From NCBI RefSeq assembly GCF_018145655.1, contig NZ_JAGSSY010000002.1, positions 372,001 to 436,000 of the forward strand: a DNA stretch of 64,000 nt, given 5' to 3'. The DNA comes from Campylobacter anatolicus. GTDB taxonomy: Bacteria; Campylobacterota; Campylobacteria; Campylobacterales; Campylobacteraceae. Below the pieces are notes generated by a model, which was not told where the DNA came from, ran no database searches, and was given only the letters and a program-made list of their open reading frames with translations. A program made the translations under genes and the position numbers. Of this stretch, positions 16,522-25,832 are shown piece by piece (the stretch's first letter is position 1; every line of letters begins with the position of its first letter).

Positions 16522-16989
16522 CTAAATTTTTAGATCAAAATCTATATATAGACCAGTTTTTTTACCATCGCTTAATACATCAAATCTATATCTCATGACA
16601 TTTATCACACATGCACTAAGCACGATATTTGCGACCAAATCATCGCCACGTGGCTCAAGCTTCGCCTTTATTACGCCCATATTCATATTAAGCCCATATA
16701 TATCAAGGCTAGGTTCTTTTAAATTTAATTTTACTGCACCGCTTATCTTTAAATTTATAGGTTTCATAGGATATATCGGTCTTGGCTCAAGCTCAAATAT
16801 AAATTTATTCGTCCCAAAGCTCACTTCGCAAGGCTGAATGTTCATATCGCAGCTAAGTGGCTCAAGTGTAGTGCTAAAATTTGCAAACTCAAGAGAATCT
16901 TCACTTTTGCTACTTTTGATAACATACCAAGTTGCGAATATGCCACTAATAAAAATCAAAGATATAATTAAGATCAGTATTTTTTTCAT
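16522..16989 (-). CDS. Membrane-anchored periplasmic protein of the SCO1/PCuAC cluster
   Basis: 155 residues: one N-terminal span (about 4-22) then a beta-rich periplasmic domain with two close cysteines (LSCDMNIQPCEV, about residues 46-57) and a third near the end (SACVINVM). It has no named family that I recognise but sits in the position of C. jejuni Cj0910. It overlaps the PCuAC gene by 4 bases and ends 8 bases before the SCO1 gene. Conserved linkage and Met/Cys content suggest a part in copper handling; this is inference. Confidence 0.75.
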   Translation of the reverse strand: MKKILILIISLIFISGIFATWYVIKSSKSEDSLEFANFSTTLEPLSCDMNIQPCEVSFGTNKFIFELEPRPIYPMKPINLKISGAVKLNLKEPSLDIYGLNMNMGVIKAKLEPRGDDLVANIVLSACVINVMRYRFDVLSDGKKTGLYIDFDLKI

Positions 16990-17417
16990 TTAAAATTTGG
17001 TGTTACTTTAACATCATCAAGCTTTATCTTCTCGCCATTATCAAACTCAAGTTCAACATCGACTTTGTCGCCATCATTTAGTGGTCTGTTTAAATTTATA
17101 AGCATTATATGAAGTCCGCCAGGAGCAAGTTTGGTTTCGCTATTTTTTGCAATATTTATGTTATCAATCTGCATCATCGACATCATACCATTTTCCATTT
17201 TGTGGGTATGTATCTCTGTGTTGGCACATACGCTTGAGCGTGCTTGGAGTAGCTTTATATCTTTATTTGATTTATTTTTTATATCCATAAATATCGCACT
17301 ATTGTTAGAGCCAGGTTTTGTTGTTCTTGCACGGACATTATCTATACTAATATCAGATGCCATAAGAGCCGAAATGCCGAAAGTTGCGATGATCGCAGAC
17401 ATAATAATTTTTTTCAA
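16986..17417 (-). CDS. PCuAC-type periplasmic copper(I) chaperone
   Basis: 143 residues with a signal peptide (MKKIIMSAIIATFGISALMA). The copper motif of PF04314 is present: TEIHTHKMENGMMSMM, then GLHIMLI about 20 residues later, supplying the His and Met ligands. PCuAC passes Cu(I) with SCO1 to heme-copper oxidases. It is the first gene of a four-gene minus-strand run. A methionine-rich insert (ENGMMSMMQ) is typical of the family. Confidence 0.92.
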   Translation of the reverse strand: MKKIIMSAIIATFGISALMASDISIDNVRARTTKPGSNNSAIFMDIKNKSNKDIKLLQARSSVCANTEIHTHKMENGMMSMMQIDNINIAKNSETKLAPGGLHIMLINLNRPLNDGDKVDVELEFDNGEKIKLDDVKVTPNFK

Positions 17418-17457
17418 AGTATCTCCTTTTGATGAAATTTTTAATAATAATTTTCAA

Positions 17458-17463
17458 ATTATA
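17458..17463 (-). promoter_or_regulatory. Candidate -10 element for the PCuAC operon
   Basis: TATAAT on the minus strand, preceded by TTG, 41 bases before the PCuAC start codon. Prediction only. Confidence 0.4.
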
Positions 17464-17518
17464 CAATTATAAAGCATAAAATTTAGTTTAAATTATAAAA
17501 AAATGTAATTTTTTAGGC

Positions 17519-17524
17519 TATAAT
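17519..17524 (+). promoter_or_regulatory. Candidate -10 element for pgp2
   Basis: TATAAT preceded by GC, 35 bases before the TTG start of pgp2, in the T-rich context usual for Campylobacter sigma-70 promoters. Confidence 0.5.
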
Positions 17525-17559
17525 TACGCTTTAAATTTATGATTTTTTAGGATTTTGTT

Positions 17560-18522
17560 TTGAGAAAGATAGTGCTTTTATTTATTTTGATCATATTTGC
17601 TAATGCTAAAGATTACGAAGAAATTTATCTTAAAAATGGAGCCAAAGCTGTTATAAATGCAATTGAAAAAAATATTTTAAGTAAAGATTATTGGGTTAAT
17701 AAACTAAAAGATACAGATGTAAAATATGGCTATTACGACAATGAAATTTTACTCACTATCGTTGATAAAACGGCTAAAAATTTAAAAGTCATATCTTATA
17801 AAAATGGTGTTTTAAATAAAATTTTTGCTAGTAATGTCATAGTTGGTAAAAGTGGTGATAAACTAGCTGAGGGCGATCTAAAAACGCCAATTGGAGTTTA
17901 TGAGCTAACACGTAGATTTACCCCAAGTGACCGATATCTCGGACCTCTTGCATTCTCACTTTCTTATCCAAATTTACTTGACAAGTTAGCTCATCGCAAT
18001 GGCGGTGGCATATGGATACACGGCTATCCACTTGACGGAAGTCGCACAGATGAGCTTAAAACTAAAGGTTGTGTAGCTATGGAAAATGATATACTTATGC
18101 AGTATGATAAGCTTATAGATTACAAAAAAAGCCTTGCTTTAATATATGAAAAAACATTACCAATCACTGACTCAAACGAGATCGCTACTATCATCTCTGG
18201 ACTTTTTAAATGGAAAAAAAGCTGGACTGATAGCAATATAGATGAGTATTTGAAATTTTATGATAAGGACTTTGCTCGTTATGATGGTATGAGTTTGGCA
18301 AATTTTAAAGCGATGAAAAAGATGATATTTTCACGAAATGAGAGCAAAGAGATAAGATTTTCAAATTTTATCATCACGCCATACCCAAATTCTAAAAATG
18401 ATAAACTGTTTCGTGTGAGCTTTTATGAAGACTATACTTCATCAACACATAAATTTCAGGGCCAAAAAACCCTTTATATCAAGCTTTATGGCGATGAGAT
18501 GAAGATATTTATCGAGGAGTAA
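17560..18522 (+). CDS. pgp2: L,D-carboxypeptidase/transpeptidase-fold peptidoglycan hydrolase
   Basis: Periplasmic enzyme that trims tetrapeptide stems of peptidoglycan to tripeptides and so shapes the helical cell (C. jejuni Pgp2, H. pylori Csd6). The 320-residue product has a signal peptide, a YkuD-type catalytic domain with IHGYPLDGSR and the nucleophile motif KGCVAM (about residue 170), and a C-terminal NTF2-like domain (about 210-320, from FKWKKSWTD). This domain order is specific to the Pgp2/Csd6 group. The start is TTG at 17560; no ATG precedes the signal peptide. alr lies just downstream, as in C. jejuni. Confidence 0.9.
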   Translation: MRKIVLLFILIIFANAKDYEEIYLKNGAKAVINAIEKNILSKDYWVNKLKDTDVKYGYYDNEILLTIVDKTAKNLKVISYKNGVLNKIFASNVIVGKSGDKLAEGDLKTPIGVYELTRRFTPSDRYLGPLAFSLSYPNLLDKLAHRNGGGIWIHGYPLDGSRTDELKTKGCVAMENDILMQYDKLIDYKKSLALIYEKTLPITDSNEIATIISGLFKWKKSWTDSNIDEYLKFYDKDFARYDGMSLANFKAMKKMIFSRNESKEIRFSNFIITPYPNSKNDKLFRVSFYEDYTSSTHKFQGQKTLYIKLYGDEMKIFIEE

Positions 18523-18524
18523 AT

Positions 18525-18776
18525 ATGCAAAATAATAATGACAAAGCAGAACAAGTAGCAGCCAAGTTGGAGCAAATTTTTAAAGCAAGGAGCGAGTTTT
18601 TTGCAGAGCTTGATAGGCAAGTCCCAAAGATAAACAATACAGATGTTTTTGACTTTAATGCAGTGAGTAGCACAAATTTAAAAGAGATTTATGCTAAATT
18701 TTATGCCTATGATTACAATGTGCGAAAGCTTTTACCAGATGTTTATGCCGCTTACGATGTGAATTTCAATGTCTGA
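18525..18776 (+). CDS. Small conserved protein between pgp2 and alr
   Basis: 83 residues, soluble, charged and mostly helical (ARSEFFAELDRQVPKIN). No family recognised. It starts 2 bases after pgp2 and overlaps alr by 8 bases, so it is certainly translated within this operon if at all. No signal peptide or membrane span. Confidence 0.7.
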   Translation: MQNNNDKAEQVAAKLEQIFKARSEFFAELDRQVPKINNTDVFDFNAVSSTNLKEIYAKFYAYDYNVRKLLPDVYAAYDVNFNV

Positions 18777-19782
18777 GATACGACTAAATCGCACTGCTTA
18801 TAGACACAATTTAACTCAAATTTGCACTAAAGCTAATGGCAAAGATCGAGTTATATTGGTGCTAAAAGATAATGCTTATGGGCACGGAGCTAGGCTTATC
18901 GCAGAAGAGGCTAGTGAGTTTGGGATAAAATTTGTTGCGGTTAAAAATGAGTTTGAAGCCAATGAGATAGAGCCTTTTTTTAAAAATATATTGATACTTT
19001 CTCATATTGCAAATGGAAACGAAACGGATAAGTTCATCTACGCTATAAATGATATACGGGGCTTAGAGCGGATAAAGAATGGTTCGCGTATACACCTTTG
19101 TATAGATACAAATATGCATCGAAATGGACTAAATTTAAGTGAACTAAACTTAGTTTTTAAGCTTTTGTTGGCTAAAAAATTAAAGCTTGAAGGGGCTTAT
19201 ACGCACTTTCGTGCAAGTGATGAGCTAAATGCTGATTATTTTGTACAAAGAGAGAATTTCAAGGTGGCAAAGGAGCAAATTTTAAGTCTTTGTGATAAAT
19301 TTGGATTGACACGACCTATATTTCACTCGCATAACTCAGCTGGCTTGGAGCGATTTAGTGAAAACAGTGATGATATGGTGCGTGTTGGTATCGCTCAGCA
19401 CGGATATGCTCAGTTTGATGATAGTTTAAATTTACGTCCAGTGCTTAGTTTGTGGGCAAATAAAGTGAGTGGACGTGTGTTAAAATGTGGTCAAAGCGTA
19501 GGATATGGTGCAAAATTTACAGCTATAAATGATATGAATATCGCCACTTATGATCTTGGGTATGGCGATGGACTTTTGCGTTATAACGGCGTTGGGGAGC
19601 TGCATTTAGCTAATGGTAATATACTGCTTGGCAAGATGTCTATGGATAGTTTTAGTAGCATAGATGCTGGTGAGTGGATCTGCGTGTTTGATGATGCAAA
19701 TGTTTGGGCAGAGTTTTTTGGTACTATAAATTATGATGTTGTCACGAAGCTTTCACCGTTTATAAAGCGAGTGTGGGTATAA
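18769..19782 (+). CDS. alr: Alanine racemase
   Basis: PLP enzyme making D-alanine for peptidoglycan. 337 residues, slightly short for the family as in other Campylobacter. The PLP lysine is in VLKDNAYGHG (about residues 27-36); the C-terminal domain has the catalytic-tyrosine region VGYGAKF and MSMDSF. Its place between a peptidoglycan hydrolase and secreted proteins suggests an envelope-biogenesis operon. Confidence 0.95.
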   Translation: MSEIRLNRTAYRHNLTQICTKANGKDRVILVLKDNAYGHGARLIAEEASEFGIKFVAVKNEFEANEIEPFFKNILILSHIANGNETDKFIYAINDIRGLERIKNGSRIHLCIDTNMHRNGLNLSELNLVFKLLLAKKLKLEGAYTHFRASDELNADYFVQRENFKVAKEQILSLCDKFGLTRPIFHSHNSAGLERFSENSDDMVRVGIAQHGYAQFDDSLNLRPVLSLWANKVSGRVLKCGQSVGYGAKFTAINDMNIATYDLGYGDGLLRYNGVGELHLANGNILLGKMSMDSFSSIDAGEWICVFDDANVWAEFFGTINYDVVTKLSPFIKRVWV

Positions 19783-19786
19783 AATT

Positions 19787-20248
19787 GTGATTTTAATTAG
19801 AAAAATTTTATTAATCTTAACGGCTTTTTTAGCCCTTGCAAACGCGGATAGCTTTGATAAAAAAGCTACAACTGAGAGGGCATTTTATGAGCAAATTTTA
19901 TCTGAGTTAAAAACCAAGCAGATACCGCAGTTTATAGAGGGTATTGCAAGTTTAAATTTACCACGCAGGATAGATGAGATAACCACCATAAGCTCACTTG
20001 ACGCTAATGGCTTAAATATAAATGCAATTTTTAGTCTAAATGATATTAAGACTAGACAAATTTCTAAATTTAATAGCAAACAACTTGAGGCATTAAAGAG
20101 CGAATTTAAGAGCAATGGCAAGAAATTTCTTTGTAAAGAGAGTGTATCTATTGCCTTGCTAAATCGTGGCATAGTTTTGTTTGGTAGCTATCATTTAGAT
20201 GGCAGACACCTTTTTGATATAAAGATGGATAAAAGTAGTTGCGAGTAG
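19787..20248 (+). CDS. Secreted protein, first of a tandem paralogous pair
   Basis: 153 residues with a signal peptide (ILLILTAFLALANA). The start is GTG at 19787. The mature region shares a pattern with the next gene: a KFN(S/T)(K/Q)-(Q/E)L block (ISKFNSKQLEALK), a central FLCKES, a DGRHLFD strand and a final Cys near the C-terminus. The two Cys could form a disulfide. No named family recognised; the fold may be a small alpha/beta domain. It starts 4 bases after alr, so it is in the same operon. Confidence 0.75.
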   Translation: MILIRKILLILTAFLALANADSFDKKATTERAFYEQILSELKTKQIPQFIEGIASLNLPRRIDEITTISSLDANGLNINAIFSLNDIKTRQISKFNSKQLEALKSEFKSNGKKFLCKESVSIALLNRGIVLFGSYHLDGRHLFDIKMDKSSCE

Positions 20249-20640
20249 TTGTTTTTACTTTGCTTTTTAGCTCGTTCATTTTTGGAGCAAGCTCCTATGA
20301 AATGGCAGCTAAATATGCAAAATTTTATAAAAAAGCTATACCTTTGCGGCGTAACTCAAATCTCGTATTAAACGATCTTTTAAACATAGGCGATAACCTT
20401 TTGTATCGTTACGCAGTAAATGACACGAAAAAGACTTGGGTGAGTAAATTTAATACACAAGAGCTTAAAAAATATGCCGACGAAACACGCAAGATGAATC
20501 TGGCTCAAATTTGTCAAGATAGTGAAGCGATGGCTATGCTGGATAATAACATTACGATGGATCAGGTGTTTTATACGCAAGATGGTAGGCTTCTTTTTAA
20601 CTACCAAATAAACAAACTTGACTGCATAAATAAGCGATAA
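20239..20640 (+). CDS. Secreted protein, second of a tandem paralogous pair
   Basis: 133 residues with a signal peptide (VVVFTLLFSSFIFGASS). The start is TTG at 20239, overlapping the previous gene by 10 bases; no later ATG would keep the signal peptide. VSKFNTQELKKYA, QICQDSEAM and DGRLLFNYQINKLDC line up with the matching blocks of the upstream gene, with both Cys positions kept, so the pair arose by an old tandem duplication. Function unknown. Confidence 0.72.
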   Translation: MRVVVFTLLFSSFIFGASSYEMAAKYAKFYKKAIPLRRNSNLVLNDLLNIGDNLLYRYAVNDTKKTWVSKFNTQELKKYADETRKMNLAQICQDSEAMAMLDNNITMDQVFYTQDGRLLFNYQINKLDCINKR

Positions 20641-20702
20641 TCAATAAATTTTTTAGCTTAAATTAATGTCAATTTTATAAATTTTAGAATTTAAATTTAA
20701 AC

Positions 20703-20735
20703 TAGTGGAGGGTTGTATATTCTCCACTAATTTTT
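20703..20735. terminator. Bidirectional terminator between alr operon and htpX
   Basis: TAGTGGAG at 20703-20710 pairs with CTCCACTA at 20722-20729, followed on the plus strand by ATTTTTATT. It lies between convergent genes and can serve both. Confidence 0.75.
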
Positions 20736-21591
20736 ATTCTCTTAGATGTTGCTCTATTTTCTTAAGCTCAGCTATGCGATCGCTTGTTAGCGGATGCGTA
20801 CGAAATAAAGATGAGAGTGTATTTTTGATAGAACCAAATGGATTGATAATAAACATATGTGCACTTTGTGGAGTAGCGTTTGCTATTATGCGATTTTGTG
20901 AGTAGCTTTCAAGTTTACGCAAAGCGTTTGCGAGCCACTCAGGATGCCCGGTTAACAAGGCTGCACCTTTGTCTGCCTTGTATTCGCGTTCGCGTGAGAT
21001 TGCCATTTGGATTATTGTGGCAGCAATTGGCATTATTATAGCAACTAAGAGCATTATTACACCGTTGTTTTTATTATTTTGTGAGTTTTGATTGGCAACT
21101 GCACCAAATTTAGCAAAGTTTGCAAGCATCGCTATTGCACCTGCCATTACCGCAGCTATCGTACCTGTTAGGATGTCGTAGTGTTTTACGTGGCAAAGTT
21201 CGTGAGCTAGAACACCTTCTATCTCATTTTCATTTAATAAATTTAAAAGCCCTTCTGTTATGGCGATTGCGGCATTGCTAGGGTTGCGACCAGTTGCAAA
21301 TGCATTTGGTGCAGACTCTGGTATGATATAAACACGTGGCATAGGTATGTTTGCCCTTTTGCTTAGTCTACGCACGATAGTATAAAGTCCACTAGCATTA
21401 GCCTCGTCAACTTCAATTGCATTGTATCGTTTTAGCACGAGTTTATCGCTGAAAAAGTATGAAAATATATTCATGCCAGCTGCTATTAAAAATGCCATTA
21501 TCATACCCTGCTGACCGCCAACTAGGCTACCGACAAACATAAAAAGCATCATCATGCCAACCATCAAAAAACAGGTTTTAAATATCTCCAT
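20734..21591 (-). CDS. htpX: HtpX-type membrane zinc metalloprotease
   Basis: Inner-membrane M48 protease that degrades misfolded membrane proteins. 285 residues with two N-terminal spans, the zinc motif HELCHVKHYD (about residues 130-139) and two further spans after it; the third ligand is in the EREYKADKGA segment. NAFATGRNP is a family hallmark. The start overlaps the end of the preceding gene by 14 bases, so it is at the end of a minus-strand operon with ribA and rsmG. Confidence 0.95.
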   Translation of the reverse strand: MEIFKTCFLMVGMMMLFMFVGSLVGGQQGMIMAFLIAAGMNIFSYFFSDKLVLKRYNAIEVDEANASGLYTIVRRLSKRANIPMPRVYIIPESAPNAFATGRNPSNAAIAITEGLLNLLNENEIEGVLAHELCHVKHYDILTGTIAAVMAGAIAMLANFAKFGAVANQNSQNNKNNGVIMLLVAIIMPIAATIIQMAISREREYKADKGAALLTGHPEWLANALRKLESYSQNRIIANATPQSAHMFIINPFGSIKNTLSSLFRTHPLTSDRIAELKKIEQHLRE

Positions 21592-21955
21592 TGTCTATCC
21601 CTTTTTTAAATATCGCTACGTCTACACCGTTTTGAGCTAGAGTTTCAAGTTCTACTTCATCGTTTATAACATAAGCTATCTTGCTATCAAACAGATAAAA
21701 CTGAGCGAATTCGGCGAATTTTTTAGCTTTTTCTAGCTCATTTGCGATGATTAGCTTTGCTCCTGCTGCATTTGCGATTATTGCTTGGCTAACATCGCTA
21801 CAATACACTGCAAATTCGGTATTTAGCTCATTTGCATAAGCTATCATATTTTTATCAAAATCAAATAAATTTACTCGTCCAGCCATTATCTGGCTCTCGC
21901 TACTCACTACAAAAAGTGGCTCATATGCTACTAGCTCATGCCCGATAAGTTGCAT
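21578..21955 (-). CDS. Small conserved protein upstream of htpX
   Basis: 125 residues, soluble, alternating strands and helices (IIANAAGAKLIIANELEKAKK). It resembles conserved Campylobacter proteins of unknown function; no motif identifies an activity. It overlaps htpX by 14 bases and shares one base with the PP0621-like gene, so translation is tightly coupled. Confidence 0.7.
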   Translation of the reverse strand: MQLIGHELVAYEPLFVVSSESQIMAGRVNLFDFDKNMIAYANELNTEFAVYCSDVSQAIIANAAGAKLIIANELEKAKKFAEFAQFYLFDSKIAYVINDEVELETLAQNGVDVAIFKKGIDNGDI

Positions 21956-22149
21956 TAATTCTCCTTTTCACAGTCTTTGCAGATGTATTTTCCGTTTCGC
22001 AAAATACTCTCTTTTATATCAACAAAAGTGCCACATTTACCGCACTCAACGAAATTTTCCACTCTCTCATCGACTTGTTTTTTTGCCTTGAAAAATACTA
22101 TATAGATGATGAAAAGTACGATGGTTGCGACTAAAATTTTAGTTATCAT
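21955..22149 (-). CDS. PP0621-like small membrane protein with zinc ribbon
   Basis: 64 residues: one N-terminal span (about 4-21) then a short cytoplasmic tail with two CxxC pairs (ECGKCG and ICKDCE), which should bind zinc. Length and layout match the PP0621 family of uncharacterised proteins. It overlaps rsmG by 4 bases. Confidence 0.75.
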   Translation of the reverse strand: MITKILVATIVLFIIYIVFFKAKKQVDERVENFVECGKCGTFVDIKESILRNGKYICKDCEKEN

Positions 22150-22703
22150 AATATATTATCCATTAAAATGTAATTTCTATTTTTATTATTGTAAATTTTT
22201 GCATTATATCCACTAAGCTCATCTGCTACGCTACTACCTTTATAGAGTAAAAATTTAGTCTGTTTATCATAAAAACCACTGCAAATTTTTATAAACTGTG
22301 GCATTTTCATTAATGCTCTTGATGTTATAAGATCGGCTCTAAATTTATCACACTGCTCTATCTTTTGACTATGCACTTTTAAATTTATCAGTCCCAATTC
22401 AACCTTGATAAGGCTAAGAAATGATGATTTTTTAGCATTTGGTTCAAACAGATGCCACTCGCAATCTTCTAAAATCATTGCCAAAAATACCGCTGGAAAC
22501 CCAGCACCACTGCCAACATCGATGGCGATTTTAGGTGTATTTTGCTCTAAATTTAGCTCAAAAATTTCTATCGGTGCGATACTATCGGTGACTTGCTCGT
22601 CTATAAATTTATAGTTTGTCAAGCTATGAATACGGTTAAATTTAGTTAAAATCTCACTAAATTTAGCCACTTTTGCATTAAAATTACTCGGTAAAACCAT
22701 CAA
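22146..22703 (-). CDS. rsmG: 16S rRNA m7G527 methyltransferase RsmG
   Basis: SAM-dependent enzyme methylating G527 of 16S rRNA; loss gives low-level streptomycin resistance in many bacteria. 185 residues, a little shorter than the ~207 of E. coli but normal for epsilonproteobacteria. The SAM site is [15 protein letters not shown] (about residues 59-73). It overlaps ribA by 4 bases; ribA-rsmG adjacency is the same in C. jejuni. Confidence 0.92.
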   Translation of the reverse strand: MMVLPSNFNAKVAKFSEILTKFNRIHSLTNYKFIDEQVTDSIAPIEIFELNLEQNTPKIAIDVGSGAGFPAVFLAMILEDCEWHLFEPNAKKSSFLSLIKVELGLINLKVHSQKIEQCDKFRADLITSRALMKMPQFIKICSGFYDKQTKFLLYKGSSVADELSGYNAKIYNNKNRNYILMDNIL

Positions 22704-23263
22704 AGCTTATGCCCCATCTGCTCTTTTTTTACACGCAAGTAATTCTCGTTATATTTATTTGGTTTTATGATGATAGGTACACGTTTTACGATCTCAACAC
22801 AGGTTAGCCCCATAAGTTTTAGCGGATTATTCGTAAGTAAATTTATACGTTTTATGCCAAAATGTTTTAAGATAAAATCAACTATCTCATAAGTGCGTTC
22901 ATCAGTCTTAAAGCCTAGCTGGTGATTTGCCTCAATAGTGTCAAGTCCTTTATCTTGCAGTGCGTAAGCGTTTATCTTGTTTAAAAGTCCGATATTTCGT
23001 CCCTCTTGACGTAAGTATATTACCATACCGCCGTGTTTTTCAATGTATTTCAAACTAGCCTCTAGCTGGTCACGGCAGTCGCATTTTAGGCTACCTATGG
23101 CATCCCCAGTCAGACACTCTGAGTGGATACGTACGTTTAAAATTTCATCAAATGGCTCTTTGTATATCGCCAAATGTTCCTTAATGCCCTCTTTAAAAGC
23201 CTTAACTTTAAAACCACCAAAGCGTGATGGCAAGTTTGCTTCATTTGAAATTTCAATATTCAT
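22700..23263 (-). CDS. ribA: GTP cyclohydrolase II
   Basis: First step of riboflavin synthesis: opens GTP to the diaminopyrimidine, formate and pyrophosphate. 187 residues, the stand-alone form. Zinc ligands are the three Cys of [16 protein letters not shown], and the catalytic block is [10 protein letters not shown]. No DHBP-synthase domain is attached. It is the first gene of the minus-strand operon running to htpX and is divergent from hemB. Confidence 0.95.
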   Translation of the reverse strand: MNIEISNEANLPSRFGGFKVKAFKEGIKEHLAIYKEPFDEILNVRIHSECLTGDAIGSLKCDCRDQLEASLKYIEKHGGMVIYLRQEGRNIGLLNKINAYALQDKGLDTIEANHQLGFKTDERTYEIVDFILKHFGIKRINLLTNNPLKLMGLTCVEIVKRVPIIIKPNKYNENYLRVKKEQMGHKL

Positions 23264-23329
23264 CTTAAATTTACTCCGATTGTGTTACACTAACTAAAAC
23301 GGAATATTTTAACAGAAAAAGGCAAATAT

Positions 23330-24307
23330 ATGTTTAAAAGATTTAGAAGGCTTAGGATAAATCCAAATATTAGAGAGCTTGTGCGTGAGACAAATTTAAG
23401 TCCAAACGACTTTATCTACCCACTTTTTGTAGTTGAAGGCCGTGGTGTGAAAAAAGAGATAGGCTCAATGCCTGGTGTTTTTCAGATGAGCTTGGATGAG
23501 ATTTTAAAAGAGTGCGAAGTCGTTGTGAGCCTTGGGATAAAGGCGATTATTTTATTTGGTATACCAAATTTAAAAGATAGTATCGGCTCTGATGCTCTAA
23601 GCGATGATGGTATAATCGCAACTTCACTTCGTGTGATAAAAGATAAGTTTCCAAATTTGGTAGTTATAACAGATCTTTGCTTTTGTGAATACACAGATCA
23701 TGGACACTGTGGTATACTAGATCACGTCCATAATACAGTAGATAATGATGCAACGCTAGAAATTTCAGCCAAACAAGCGATCATTCACGCAAGAAATGGT
23801 GCCGATATGATAGCACCAAGCGGTATGATGGATGGCATTATTACTACTTTGCGTGAAGCTTTAGATGAAAATGGATATGAGAATTTGCCAATTATGGCTT
23901 ACTCTACTAAATTTGCTTCAGCATATTACGGACCTTTTCGTGATGTGGCAGAATCTGCTCCTAGTTTTGGCGATCGCAGAAGCTATCAGATGGATAGTGC
24001 AAATCGCTTGGAGGCGATAAATGAAAGTTTGCAAGATGAAGCTCAGTCTGCTGACTTGCTAATGGTAAAACCAGCACTTGCCTATCTTGATATAATCCGT
24101 GAGTTAAGAAACTCAACGCTTTTGCCGATATGTGCGTATAATGTAAGCGGTGAATATGCCTTGCTAAAAGCTGGGGCTAATGCTGGAGTGATTGATTATG
24201 AGCGTGTGATGATGGAGACGTTGCTTGGGATAAAACGTGCCGGAGCGGATATGATGATAACCTATCATGCTAAGGAAGCAGCTGAAATTTTAAGGAGAGC
24301 AATATGA
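23330..24307 (+). CDS. hemB: Delta-aminolevulinic acid dehydratase (porphobilinogen synthase)
   Basis: Condenses two 5-aminolevulinates to porphobilinogen in heme synthesis. 325 residues. The cysteines of [14 protein letters not shown] form the catalytic zinc site, so this is a zinc-type enzyme. Schiff-base lysines lie in [14 protein letters not shown] and [11 protein letters not shown]. It is followed by argF and, two genes on, hemN, another heme gene. Confidence 0.96.
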   Translation: MFKRFRRLRINPNIRELVRETNLSPNDFIYPLFVVEGRGVKKEIGSMPGVFQMSLDEILKECEVVVSLGIKAIILFGIPNLKDSIGSDALSDDGIIATSLRVIKDKFPNLVVITDLCFCEYTDHGHCGILDHVHNTVDNDATLEISAKQAIIHARNGADMIAPSGMMDGIITTLREALDENGYENLPIMAYSTKFASAYYGPFRDVAESAPSFGDRRSYQMDSANRLEAINESLQDEAQSADLLMVKPALAYLDIIRELRNSTLLPICAYNVSGEYALLKAGANAGVIDYERVMMETLLGIKRAGADMMITYHAKEAAEILRRAI

Positions 24308-24404
24308 GAGCGTGTAAAAGCCTTTTTATAGGGCAAAAAGATACTTCGGCGATTACGCTGCGATAAGTGGATTTGCTCTGCGATATAGATATAAAAGGTA
24401 GATA
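24308..24404 (+). other. Short spacer with a 20-codon frame between hemB and argF
   Basis: An ATG at 24304 overlaps the hemB stop as ATGA and opens a frame of 20 codons ([20 protein letters not shown]) ending at 24366. Another frame over the same stretch reads RYFGDYAAISGFALRYR before a stop just ahead of argF. It could be a leader peptide or a leftover of a lost gene; there is no argument strong enough to call either a gene. Confidence 0.25.
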
Positions 24405-25325
24405 ATGAGACATTTTCTAACGTTAAATGATTTTAGTAAAGATGAAATTTTAGAGATTTTAGTCCTTGCAAAAGAGATAAAGGAGCAGACAAAACGCCGT
24501 GAGTTTGTACCATATCTAAAAGGACAAAACTTAGCTATGATATTTGAAAAGAGTTCTACAAGAACGCGTGTGAGCTTTGAGGTCGGGATGAACCAGCTTG
24601 GAGGTAACGCACTATTTTTATCAAAAAATGACATACAAATGGGACGTGGAGAGCCAATAAGAGATACCGCTAGAGTGCTTGATAAAATGGTTGATATGGT
24701 GATGATGCGAGTAAATTCACACGATACGCTTACTGAGTTTGCTAAATTTAGTTCAGTGCCTGTTATAAACGGACTAAGCGACCTTTACCATCCAGTGCAG
24801 CTTATGGCTGATATTCTTACTATGAAAGAGTTTGGCTCAGGGCAGGTTGTAGCTTATGTAGGTGATGGTAATAATATGGCTCATTCGTGGCTGATGTTGG
24901 CCTCAAAGCTTGGCTTTGAGCTAAGAGTAGCCACACCAAAAGGATATGAAGTAAATAGTGAAATTTTAAAACAAGCCTATAAAAATGCAGAGCTTTCAGG
25001 GGCTAAAATTTATGTCAGCAATGATATAAAAGATGCTGTGCGTAATGCAGATGTCGTTACTACCGACACTTGGGTATCAATGGGACAAGAGAGTGAAAAA
25101 GAACAACGTATAAAAGACTTTGATGGGTTTATCGTTGATGAGAGTATAATGGCTTTGGCAGATAAAAATGCGATATTTTTGCACTGTTTACCAGCTTATC
25201 GTGGATATGAGGTGAGTGAAGCGGTGTTTGAAGCACATGCGGATGAAATTTTTGCCGAAGCTGAGAACCGCCTACACGCACAAAAGGGCATAATGGTCTG
25301 GCTAGATAGGCAGAGAAATTTATAA
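24405..25325 (+). CDS. argF: Ornithine carbamoyltransferase
   Basis: Makes citrulline from ornithine and carbamoyl phosphate in arginine synthesis. 306 residues. Carbamoyl-phosphate site [10 protein letters not shown] (about residues 47-56); ornithine-site motif [13 protein letters not shown] near the C-terminus. The HCLPAYRG sequence is the common variant of the HCLP family signature. hemB-argF order is as in C. jejuni. Confidence 0.96.
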   Translation: MRHFLTLNDFSKDEILEILVLAKEIKEQTKRREFVPYLKGQNLAMIFEKSSTRTRVSFEVGMNQLGGNALFLSKNDIQMGRGEPIRDTARVLDKMVDMVMMRVNSHDTLTEFAKFSSVPVINGLSDLYHPVQLMADILTMKEFGSGQVVAYVGDGNNMAHSWLMLASKLGFELRVATPKGYEVNSEILKQAYKNAELSGAKIYVSNDIKDAVRNADVVTTDTWVSMGQESEKEQRIKDFDGFIVDESIMALADKNAIFLHCLPAYRGYEVSEAVFEAHADEIFAEAENRLHAQKGIMVWLDRQRNL

Positions 25326-25346
25326 ATTTTTAAATTTGGATAAAAA

Positions 25347-25832
25347 ATGAGTGAAGATAAAAACGTATATGATAAGATAGATGAAATAAGCTCAAATTTA
25401 GGTATTAAAGATAGTGAACGAACGATATTTGAGATAGTGCCGACTAAAAATCCAAACGAACACACGCTAAGCCTGAAAAGTGGCTCGTGGGATGGTGTGG
25501 AGCCGTGGTTTGCTATAGATGATAAACAAAATTTACACACGATGGTCTCTATAAAGTCGCTTTCTGAACTTTTAGATAAGTTTAAAGAGTTGCAAAAAGA
25601 GAACTTTGATCTAAAACTTGAAAAGACGATATATCAAAACGTACCGGTTGATTTTAGTGATGTTTGGGTTGTTGCGATGGATGAGATACGCAAAATGGCC
25701 ACTGAAAAGAGTGATAGAAATTTTAGTATTGACATTGAAAAACTTGTAAAAAACATAAAGAAGGAGCATCCAAATTTGTTTGTAAATATCGAAGCGATGA
25801 TAAATATGGCAAGGAGTAGAACAGATGATTGA
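25347..25832 (+). CDS. UPF0763/DUF2603 family protein
   Basis: 161-residue soluble protein with a coiled-coil middle ([19 protein letters not shown], about residues 77-95). Its place between argF and hemN and its length match C. jejuni Cj0993c, the UPF0763 (DUF2603) family found in epsilonproteobacteria; function unknown. It overlaps hemN by 8 bases. Confidence 0.8.
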   Translation: MSEDKNVYDKIDEISSNLGIKDSERTIFEIVPTKNPNEHTLSLKSGSWDGVEPWFAIDDKQNLHTMVSIKSLSELLDKFKELQKENFDLKLEKTIYQNVPVDFSDVWVVAMDEIRKMATEKSDRNFSIDIEKLVKNIKKEHPNLFVNIEAMINMARSRTDD

